A stretch of DNA of 5,300 nucleotides from Kangiella sp. (lineage in GTDB: Bacteria; Pseudomonadota; Gammaproteobacteria; Enterobacterales; Kangiellaceae), in assembly GCA_026195755.1 (NCBI GenBank), contig JAPHRL010000218.1:1-5300 (forward strand), written 5' to 3'. Positions 1 to 4,848 of the stretch are shown in pieces. Position numbers and translations under genes: made by a program. Each line of letters starts with the position of its first letter. Position 1 is the first letter of the stretch. A model generated the notes under the pieces. That model was not told the DNA's origin. It saw only the letters and a list, made by a program, of their open reading frames with translations, and searched no databases.

Positions 1-230
1 CCGATGAAATCGGATTGGAGCTTATGGCTCGAGCAGGCTTCGACCCACGCCAGAGTGTAGAATTATGGAAGAATATGCAAAAGGCAGGGGGCAGTGCAAC
101 ACCTGAGTTTTTATCAACGCACCCTGGCACTGACAGTCGTATTCGAGACTTAAATGCTAGAATGGATAGAGCCATGAAGATTTATCAACAAGCACAGGCA
201 TCAGGTAAACGACCCAACTGCCGTCTATAG
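1..230 (+). CDS. M48 family zinc metalloprotease, C-terminal fragment (5' end outside window)
   Basis: The frame is open from the window's left edge and ends at TAG 228-230, giving 75 visible residues that begin DEIGLELMARAGFDP. In M48 peptidases (LoiP/YggG and BepA relatives) this segment follows the HExxH helix: the third zinc ligand is a Glu a few residues before the conserved Asp-x-x-Gly, and D1-x-x-G4 here fits that position. The later S-T-H-P motif followed by R-I (about residues 39-48) is the other family hallmark, seen as STHPxxxxRI in envelope M48 proteases. Family members are usually periplasmic or outer-membrane lipoproteins that degrade misfolded envelope proteins. The signal peptide and HExxH lie outside the window, so location and exact subfamily are inferred. 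The C-terminal tail after the R-I motif is basic and ends without a further domain. The gene converges on the GST gene with 29 bases between the two stops. Confidence 0.85.
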   Translation, partial: DEIGLELMARAGFDPRQSVELWKNMQKAGGSATPEFLSTHPGTDSRIRDLNARMDRAMKIYQQAQASGKRPNCRL

Positions 231-243
231 TAAATGAGTTTTG

Positions 244-272
244 TAATAAAAAGCGGACTTTATTGGTCCGCT
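244..272 (-). terminator. Rho-independent terminator of the GST-like gene, overlapping its stop codon
   Basis: A perfect 7-bp stem, AGCGGAC (252-258) with GTCCGCT (266-272), encloses a 7-base loop. Read on the minus strand it is followed by TTTTTATTA, a good U-tract. On the plus strand the stem is followed by AAATATCC, so it should not be an efficient intrinsic terminator for the M48 gene. The last codons of the GST-like gene (Ala-Asp-Gln) and its TAA stop (260-262) lie inside the stem and loop. Confidence 0.75.
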
Positions 273-922
273 AAATATCCGCCTCGCTCGTATATCGACT
301 CCATATACAAATCCTCAAAATCCTTAACCACAGATTTCTTGACTTCCGGCAAGGACAATAAGTTTTCACGCCACTTTTGAATTTTCTTGTAATCACTGAC
401 CGTATCAACGCCGGTATTCTCCGCCAGCATTTTAGAACGCATCAAGAATGGTGCGAAGGAACTATCTACCAGGCTGAATTCTTTACCATTAAAGAACCCT
501 TGATTACCGATACGTTTTTCAAGGTGAGCCAATTTTTTATTTAAGTCTTCTTCAATTTTGACAAAGGTTTCTTCGCGTCGTGCTTGTGTTAATTGGAATT
601 GAATATTGTTGATGCTGCTGCTGAACTCGATCCATGAGCGGTGTTCCGCTTTCTCAAGTGGATCTGCCGGTAACATTGCCGTGCCATGGGTTTCATCAAG
701 ATATTCATTGATCACTGATGATTCAAATAGCACAGTATCTTTAATGCGCAACAAAGGTACTTTTCCTAAAGGCGATATCTGAACGAACCAGTCAGGCTTT
801 CGCTCCAAAGAAATATACTCAATAGTAAAATCAATTTTTTTATGCAGCAATGTAATGACCGAGCGTTGCACAAACGGGCATAATTTATGGCTGACTAATA
901 TCGGTTGTTCTAGAGCACTCAT
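260..922 (-). CDS. Glutathione S-transferase family protein (omega/SspA-like, Cys-type)
   Basis: The 220-residue protein has the two-domain GST layout. The N-terminal thioredoxin-like domain (about 6-80) carries Cys-Pro-Phe at 15-17, the cis-Pro loop GKVPLL at 53-58 and the glutathione gamma-Glu-binding pair E67-S68 in FESSVINEYLDE. The helical C-terminal domain (about 90-215) has the N-capping box S-L-V-D at 150-153. A Cys rather than Tyr or Ser at the active site is typical of omega, lambda and beta-like enzymes acting as thiol transferases or dehydroascorbate reductases. Stringent starvation protein SspA also has this fold, so the true role is open. It is probably cytosolic, as no signal peptide is visible. 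ATG 922 was chosen because the protein then begins MSALEQPILVSH, close to the fold's first strand, and a GAG lies 8 bases upstream. A GTG at 931 would add three residues. The gene appears monocistronic, with its own terminator. Confidence 0.85.
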   Translation of the reverse strand: MSALEQPILVSHKLCPFVQRSVITLLHKKIDFTIEYISLERKPDWFVQISPLGKVPLLRIKDTVLFESSVINEYLDETHGTAMLPADPLEKAEHRSWIEFSSSINNIQFQLTQARREETFVKIEEDLNKKLAHLEKRIGNQGFFNGKEFSLVDSSFAPFLMRSKMLAENTGVDTVSDYKKIQKWRENLLSLPEVKKSVVKDFEDLYMESIYERGGYLADQ

Positions 923-952
923 ATTGTTCACTCAGACTTAGTATCTAGTCGT

Positions 953-981
953 AATGTAAATCGTTCTTTTTAGAAAAGCAA
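953..981 (-). promoter_or_regulatory. Weak candidate sigma-70 promoter for the GST-like gene
   Basis: On the minus strand, TTGCTT (981-976) and TACATT (958-953) are separated by 17 bases, with only 3/6 and 4/6 matches to the consensus. It lies between the slyD terminator and the GST start, where a promoter is expected. An imperfect palindrome (GACTtAG-TAT-CTAGTC, 935-950) lies just downstream, near the expected transcript start, and could be an operator or leader hairpin. This is position-based inference. Confidence 0.2.
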
Positions 982-1021
982 CAACAAGGTCATCACAAAA
1001 AAACATATCTGTATAAGATAC

Positions 1022-1049
1022 AAAAAAGGCCTTCTGATGAAGGCCTTTT
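1022..1049 (-). terminator. Rho-independent terminator of slyD
   Basis: A perfect 11-bp stem, AAAAGGCCTTC (1024-1034) with GAAGGCCTTTT (1039-1049), encloses a 4-base loop. Read on the minus strand it runs into TTTTTTG. It begins 11 bases after the slyD stop. The A/T flanks are symmetrical, so it could also terminate plus-strand transcription. It separates slyD from the downstream GST-like gene. Confidence 0.9.
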
Positions 1050-1059
1050 AATATGCTTA

Positions 1060-1542
1060 CTAGTGCTCGTGACCGCCAGGACCATGTACATGACCATGCG
1101 ACAACTCTTCTTCGCTCGCATCACGAACTTCGATAACTTTCACGTCAAACATTAAAGGAACGCCCGCTAAAGGATGGTTGCCATCCACAGTCACTGTCTC
1201 GCCTTCTACTTTAGTAACCGTAATTAGCTGTGGTCCATTTGGCGATTCAGCGTGGAATTGCATACCAGGCTCAATTTTTTCTACGCCTTGGAATGCCTCC
1301 GCTGGCACTTCTTTGATCAAATCATCATGGCGCTGACCATATGCATCTTCAGGCTGGACGTTCACCGAAAGCTCATCATCAAGTTTCTTGCCCGTTAATG
1401 CACTTTCAAGACCTGGGATAATATTACGATGACCATGCAAGTAAGCTAATGGCTCATTCCCTTCTGATGTATCGACTAATACACCTTCTTCTGTTTTTAC
1501 TGTGTATTCAATCAATACGACTTTGTTATCTTCAATTTGCAT
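1060..1542 (-). CDS. slyD: FKBP-type peptidyl-prolyl cis-trans isomerase SlyD
   Basis: This 160-residue cytoplasmic protein matches SlyD over its full folded length. The FKBP domain is split: the first part (about 1-69) carries VLVDTSE and the LHGHRNIIPGLESALTG stretch (35-51), and the rest resumes near 120 with VDGNHPLAG and the strand FDVKVIEVRDA. The insert-in-flap chaperone domain lies between (about 70-120). SlyD isomerises X-Pro bonds, binds unfolded chains and delivers nickel in hydrogenase and urease maturation. The C-terminal tail (HGHVHGPGGHEH, 149-160) has five His and no Cys, far shorter than the His/Cys-rich tail of the 196-residue E. coli protein, so metal capacity is probably reduced. 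ATG 1542 was chosen over an upstream TTG (1548) because AAGAGAG stands 6-7 bases before it and SlyD proteins start here. The gene stands alone with its own terminator; I see no convincing promoter upstream. Confidence 0.93.
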   Translation of the reverse strand: MQIEDNKVVLIEYTVKTEEGVLVDTSEGNEPLAYLHGHRNIIPGLESALTGKKLDDELSVNVQPEDAYGQRHDDLIKEVPAEAFQGVEKIEPGMQFHAESPNGPQLITVTKVEGETVTVDGNHPLAGVPLMFDVKVIEVRDASEEELSHGHVHGPGGHEH

Positions 1543-1643
1543 AATCAACTCTCTTACTTTCTAGGTACATTGATGAAACCAAAATAAACCGGCTTCAAAC
1601 TTTTAAAAACTCTTCTTCAATATTTCACTTCAGATATCCACTG

Positions 1644-1736
1644 CTTTAAGTGAGGGTTTTAGCTTTGTAATCAAGCCCCAACCTTTCAATTTTCTACACC
1701 CATTACTTAAAGTTAGGTTTTTTTGCTATCGAGCAA
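1644..1736. repeat. Two direct copies of a CTTAAAGTgAGgTTTT-type motif in the lipA-slyD gap
   Basis: Copy 1 starts CTTTAAGTGAGGGTTTT at 1644 and reaches an AGC at 1661. Copy 2 starts CTTAAAGTTAGGTTTTTTT at 1706 and ends in GCTATCGAGCAA at 1736. A third copy in the same direction begins at 1755 and an inverted one ends at 1881, both as arms of the palindrome annotated separately. Start spacings are 62 and 49 bases. Copy 2 contains a 6-bp hairpin, TTTGCT (1722-1727) with AGCAAA (1732-1737). No reading frame is seen in the gap 1543-1876. The function is unknown; degenerate copies of an intergenic repeat are the simplest reading. Confidence 0.5.
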
Positions 1737-1754
1737 ATTAATTCTATAGCACTG

Positions 1755-1881
1755 CTTAAAGTGAAGATTTTTGGTCTAGAGCAAGGCTTTTGAATTTTGG
1801 ACCTGAGGGAGCGTATACCTAATACGTGACCGAGTACAAAATTCAAATAACACAGCTATAGAGCAAAAAGACCACTTTAAG
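1755..1881. repeat. 127-base imperfect palindrome (long inverted repeat) at the 3' end of lipA
   Basis: The outer arms CTTAAAGTG (1755-1763) and CACTTTAAG (1873-1881) match 9/9. The inner arms TTTGAATTTTG (1789-1799) and CAAAATTCAAA (1837-1847) match 11/11. Both pairs share the same centre, base 1818, with 25 bases between outer and inner arms on each side. Those 25-base parts also pair well (1766-1782 with 1856-1872, about 14 of 17 with one bulge). The apex has a short CGTAT/ATACG stem (1812-1816 with 1822-1826). The shared axis makes chance unlikely. The right outer arm covers the lipA stop codon. It could be a small non-autonomous mobile element (MITE or REP-like) or a structured transcript end for the lip operon. 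No U-tract or clear target-site duplication was found, so neither reading is established. Confidence 0.65.
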
Positions 1882-2902
1882 AGACTTTCTCGCCTGCCGC
1901 CTGCATATCCGCGTGATATGAAGACCTCACCATCGGCCCACTGGCCACATTGGTAAAGCCCAACTCTTCTGCGATTCTGCCGAGCTCATCGAACTCTTTT
2001 GGTGGCATGAAACGCATCACCGGATGATGATATTTGCTGGGTTGCAGATATTGGCCCAAGGTTAACATTTCAACACCGTGGGCTCTAAGATCTTTCATCA
2101 CTTCGATAATTTCTTCGTTGGTTTCGCCAAGCCCAATCATTAAACCTGATTTGGTTGGGATCCCAGGATAACGTTCTTTAAAATTCTTGAGCAAGTCTAA
2201 CGACCACTGATAGTCGGCACCGGGACGTGCTTGCTTGTAGAGGCGTGGTACAGTTTCCAGATTGTGGTTAAACACATCGGGTAAGCCGTCGGCCATTAAA
2301 TCCAGTGCAACCTCCATACGTCCTCTGAAGTCTGGCACTAGCACTTCCACCTTAAGACCTGGATTTTGTTCTTTAGCGACCCGTACACAGTCTGTGATAT
2401 GGGCTGATCCACCATCACGCAGGTCATCACGATCCACTGAGGTAATAACCACATATTTCAAACCCATCGATTTGACCGAATCTGCCAAGTGTTGCGGCTC
2501 TTCTGGATCAAGCGGTAATGGACGACCGTGCGCCACATCGCAGAATGGACAACGACGAGTACAGATATCGCCCATAATCATAAATGTTGCAGTACCATGA
2601 CCGAAACATTCAGGTAAGTTTGGACAAGACGCTTCTTCGCACACGGTGTGAAGCTTATTGTTGCGCAACATGTCTTTGATTTTGGTAATTTGATTACCGT
2701 TCGGCAGGCGCACGCGAATCCAGTCCGGCTTGCGTGGCATCTCTTCGGTTGGCATAATTTTTACCGGAATTCGCGCCATTTTGTCTTCGGCACGCATTTT
2801 TTGGCCAGCAATGACTTTCTTTGCCTTGCCGCTAACCTTACCGGTCACACCACCACTAACTCTTTGATTCGACTCGTTTTTTACCGATTCAGAATTTGAC
2901 AT
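1877..2902 (-). CDS. lipA: Lipoyl synthase LipA (radical SAM)
   Basis: The 341-residue cytosolic enzyme inserts two sulfur atoms at C6 and C8 of the octanoyl group carried by lipoyl domains or GcvH. Both [4Fe-4S] sites are complete. The auxiliary, sacrificial cluster has C88-x4-C93-x5-C99 within VCEEASCPNLPEC, with the serine ligand region RSSYH at 326-330. The radical SAM cluster has C114-x3-C118-x2-C121 in CTRRCPFC. VLVPDFRGR (188-195) and the GLGET motif near 257-261 are also typical. It is about 20 residues longer than E. coli LipA because of an N-terminal Ser/Gly/Lys-rich extension (about 1-36) before the conserved RAEDKMARIPVK segment. ATG 2902 lies 6 bases after the lipB stop. A start at Met36 would fit family length, but the extension is in frame and directly coupled to lipB. 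It is the last gene of the operon, after LipB, which makes its substrate. Its stop lies inside the downstream palindrome, yet the C-terminus looks complete. Confidence 0.97.
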   Translation of the reverse strand: MSNSESVKNESNQRVSGGVTGKVSGKAKKVIAGQKMRAEDKMARIPVKIMPTEEMPRKPDWIRVRLPNGNQITKIKDMLRNNKLHTVCEEASCPNLPECFGHGTATFMIMGDICTRRCPFCDVAHGRPLPLDPEEPQHLADSVKSMGLKYVVITSVDRDDLRDGGSAHITDCVRVAKEQNPGLKVEVLVPDFRGRMEVALDLMADGLPDVFNHNLETVPRLYKQARPGADYQWSLDLLKNFKERYPGIPTKSGLMIGLGETNEEIIEVMKDLRAHGVEMLTLGQYLQPSKYHHPVMRFMPPKEFDELGRIAEELGFTNVASGPMVRSSYHADMQAAGEKVS

Positions 2903-2908
2903 TCACTA

Positions 2909-3583
2909 TTACTCAATGGATTCGCTGATTGGCTCAGGTAACCCGGTCATTTCCAGGCGCTTAGTATAGCCCAATTTATCGCATAATTGATCGATCAGAT
3001 CAGGTTTAATGCGCTCCAGATTGTCCGGACCACCCTTCTCGACTATCTGGGTCATTTGCATGCCCTGATAACCGCAAGGATTGATACGTGAGAATGGCTC
3101 CAGGTCCATATTCACATTTAAAGCAAGCCCATGAAACGACTTACCTTTTCGAATTCTTAAACCCAAAGAGCAGATTTTTTGGTCGTCGCAATAGACACCC
3201 GGTGCATCTGAGCGCGGATAAGCCTCAATACCGTACATTGCCAACATATCGACCATGGCATTTTCAATGCCCGAAACCAAATCTCTTGGGCCCATATTTT
3301 TACGCCGCAAATCGATCATAAAATAAGCAACTTGCTGGCCGGGGCCATGGTAAGTAACTTGTCCGCCGCGGTCAACCTGCACCACCGGAATTTCCCCCGG
3401 AAATAACAAATGTTCGGCTTTTCCGGCCTGCCCCTGGGTAAATACCGGGTCATGCTCAACCAACCAGATTTCATCGGTAGTAGTGTCGTCTCGATTATCG
3501 GTAAATTCCTGCATACGCTTCCAGACTGGAACATAGGTTTCATGCCCCAGTTCGCGGATGATTACTGTCGATTGGTCGCTCAT
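2909..3583 (-). CDS. lipB: Octanoyl-[acyl-carrier-protein]:protein N-octanoyltransferase LipB
   Basis: The 224-residue cytosolic enzyme moves the octanoyl group from ACP to the target lysine of lipoyl domains (pyruvate and 2-oxoglutarate dehydrogenase E2, GcvH), the first step of endogenous lipoate synthesis. The family signature RGGQVTYHGPGQ is at 72-83. The Cys/Lys dyad is present as C170 in INPCGY and K136 in KICSLGLRIR, matching the E. coli Cys169/Lys135 arrangement. Position 138, two residues after the catalytic Lys, is Cys where Ala is common. Length is normal for the family. ATG 3583 lies 15 bases after the ybeD stop. The nearest Shine-Dalgarno-like string is TAAGG, which includes that stop codon and sits somewhat far (about 13 bases), suggesting translation coupled to ybeD. 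lipA follows after 6 bases, so the two pathway steps are co-expressed. Confidence 0.96.
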   Translation of the reverse strand: MSDQSTVIIRELGHETYVPVWKRMQEFTDNRDDTTTDEIWLVEHDPVFTQGQAGKAEHLLFPGEIPVVQVDRGGQVTYHGPGQQVAYFMIDLRRKNMGPRDLVSGIENAMVDMLAMYGIEAYPRSDAPGVYCDDQKICSLGLRIRKGKSFHGLALNVNMDLEPFSRINPCGYQGMQMTQIVEKGGPDNLERIKPDLIDQLCDKLGYTKRLEMTGLPEPISESIE

Positions 3584-3598
3584 TGTCTATCGGTTGCC

Positions 3599-3868
3599 TT
3601 ATAAGGTCATTTTCACGCCTTCAACGGTGAAGACTTCGCGGTACATAGCATCAACTTGCTCTTTGGTTTCAACCACAACCATAAATGACAAGGAGACATA
3701 ATTACCATCACGGCTTAACTTGCTGGCTGGCGAGTAATCGTTAGGCGCATGGCGATTGACCACTTCTGCAACTTCCATATCAATGCCGTCACGGTTTACG
3801 GCCATGACTTTAAAACAAATCTCACAAGGAAATTGCCATAGTTCATCACGATCATAATTTTGCGTCAT
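3599..3868 (-). CDS. ybeD: DUF493 (UPF0250) family protein YbeD
   Basis: This 89-residue protein has the DUF493 pattern: an N-terminal FPCEICFKVMA strand, an acidic VAEVVNRHAPNDY helix region (34-45), a central SLSFMVVVET strand and a C-terminal hydrophobic end. E. coli YbeD (87 residues) is the same size and has an ACT-like alpha/beta fold. The biochemical role is not established. The gene sits almost invariably next to lipB, which suggests but does not prove a link to lipoate or acyl metabolism. Its ATG overlaps the dat stop by 4 bases (ATGA at 3865-3868), and AAGGTGA inside the dat coding region supplies the ribosome site, so it is translationally coupled to dat. Confidence 0.92.
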   Translation of the reverse strand: MTQNYDRDELWQFPCEICFKVMAVNRDGIDMEVAEVVNRHAPNDYSPASKLSRDGNYVSLSFMVVVETKEQVDAMYREVFTVEGVKMTL

Positions 3869-4764
3869 AACGCTATTTCACCTTCACTATTACTGTCGAT
3901 TTCACCACGATACAGCTGCGCTTTAAGCTGCTGATAATGGCCGTACATTTGCCGCCAGACAGGGCCTGCAGTGCCATTGCCAATGATAACATCATTCAAG
4001 CGGGTAACTGGGCGGATTTCTTTGGTGGAGCTGGTCAGCCAGATCTCATCTGCTTGCAGCAACTCGTGCTCTGGAACTGAACGCTGTTCAGTCAAGATAC
4101 CGTGCTGCTCTGCTAGCCATAAAACGAAATCTCGAGTAACCCCTGAAAGTAAGTGTTCACTTAGTGGCGGAGTTATGATGACACCATCGCGCACCATGAA
4201 AAGATTACTTGAGGTTGCTTCCAGTGCGACACCATTGCGGACTAATATGGTGTCATTCGCCCCACATTCAAGGGCCTGTTGTTTTAACAAACAGTTGGCT
4301 AATAAGGTAATTGCTTTGATATCGCAACGTTGCCAGCGAATATCCTCCGCGGTAATAGCTGATATGCCTTGTAAATCTTGCTCGCCTGGTTGCGGCTGAA
4401 TTTCTGGCAGTGGCGAAATCATGGCAAAAATTGTTGGGGTTGGATTGGACGGGAAGTCATGATTACGTTCTGGATAAGCACCACGAGTGATTTGTAAGTA
4501 AATAGTGGCATTACTCAGCTGATTACACTCTATCAGTTGATGGCACATATCTGCCCAGCTCTGCACCGTCTGCTCCAAAGGCAAGCGAATACTACGCAAA
4601 CTATTTTCGAGCCTTTCAATATGCTGCCTAAAGCGGAACAATTTGCCGGCATAGACTGGCACTACCTCATAAACCCCATCCCCAAACAAAAAGCCCCGGT
4701 CAAGTGCCGGGACTTTTGCTTCTTCAATGGGTAAAAACTGTCCGTTTAAATAAGCGATGGACAC
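3865..4764 (-). CDS. dat: D-amino acid aminotransferase (fold-type IV PLP enzyme)
   Basis: The 299-residue protein is a class IV aminotransferase. The PLP-binding Lys is K150 in CDIKAITLLANCLLKQQA, and LEATSSNLFMV (181-191) supplies the conserved Glu182 that pairs with the cofactor nitrogen. The pattern R100-x-H102-x-FP plus Tyr32 in RGFLFGDGVYEV corresponds to the carboxylate-trapping Tyr/Arg/His of Bacillus D-amino acid aminotransferase. This favours D-Ala:2-oxoglutarate transamination over the related branched-chain aminotransferases or aminodeoxychorismate lyase. STKEIRPV near 246-253 is also typical. The start is GTG 4764: the protein then begins MSIAYLNGQFLP as its relatives do, and a perfect AAGGAG (4771-4776) stands 6 bases upstream. 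A TTG at 4794 would add ten poorly conserved residues upstream of the ribosome site. An ATG at 4766 overlaps the GTG but is out of frame. dacA lies 73 bases upstream, and ybeD overlaps the stop. Confidence 0.92.
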   Translation of the reverse strand: MSIAYLNGQFLPIEEAKVPALDRGFLFGDGVYEVVPVYAGKLFRFRQHIERLENSLRSIRLPLEQTVQSWADMCHQLIECNQLSNATIYLQITRGAYPERNHDFPSNPTPTIFAMISPLPEIQPQPGEQDLQGISAITAEDIRWQRCDIKAITLLANCLLKQQALECGANDTILVRNGVALEATSSNLFMVRDGVIITPPLSEHLLSGVTRDFVLWLAEQHGILTEQRSVPEHELLQADEIWLTSSTKEIRPVTRLNDVIIGNGTAGPVWRQMYGHYQQLKAQLYRGEIDSNSEGEIAL

Positions 4765-4770
4765 ATGCTT

Positions 4771-4776
4771 CTCCTT
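4771..4776 (-). promoter_or_regulatory. Ribosome binding site that fixes the dat start
   Basis: Read on the minus strand this is AAGGAG, a full Shine-Dalgarno core, 6 bases before GTG 4764 and 4 bases before the out-of-frame ATG 4766. Its place inside the longer frame that starts at TTG 4794 argues that the longer version is not made. Confidence 0.8.
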
Positions 4777-4814
4777 TGTCGATTCCTTAATCAAGCCAGG
4801 GCATTAATGAAACT

Positions 4815-4848
4815 ATGATCTTAGTGGAACCATGATCTTAGTGGAACC
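4815..4848. repeat. Exact 17-base tandem duplication spanning the dacA stop codon
   Basis: ATGATCTTAGTGGAACC occurs at 4815-4831 and again at 4832-4848 with no spacer or mismatch; the match extends one more base at the right. The copy at 4832-4848 holds the last codons (Trp in part, Phe, His) and TAA of dacA. The other lies just after the stop in the dacA-dat gap. A period of 17 is not a multiple of three, so an in-frame extension is not produced. Replication slippage is the likely origin. Confidence 0.95.

Noticed and set aside
935..950. Imperfect palindrome GACTtAG-TAT-CTAGTC before the GST-like gene as a defined operator
   Set aside because: It is short, has a bulge, and there is no linked regulator; noted only beside the weak promoter.
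1722..1737. Hairpin TTTGCT/AGCAAA as the lip operon terminator
   Set aside because: Read in the operon's direction it is followed by A residues instead of U residues, and it lies about 140 bases after the lipA stop.
1644..1784. Possible CRISPR array in the spaced repeats of the lipA-slyD gap
   Set aside because: The copies are degenerate, unevenly spaced (62 and 49 bases), one is inverted, and no cas genes are present.
1755..1881. Insertion sequence with target-site duplication at lipA's end
   Set aside because: No transposase frame and no flanking direct repeat are visible; kept only as a palindromic repeat of unknown origin.
2262..2600. 112-codon plus-strand open frame inside lipA
   Set aside because: It is antisense to a fully conserved lipA, and its translation shows no domain or typical composition.
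3316..3543. 75-codon minus-strand frame overlapping lipB
   Set aside because: It lies in an alternative frame of an intact lipB and has no recognisable features.
3971..4399. 142-codon plus-strand open frame inside dat
   Set aside because: It is antisense to conserved PLP-enzyme sequence; Ser/Cys-rich translation is typical of a shadow frame.
4818..4838. Minute minus-strand frame ATG GTT CCA CTA AGA TCA TAG in the dacA-dat gap
   Set aside because: Six codons with no ribosome site; it is a by-product of the tandem duplication.
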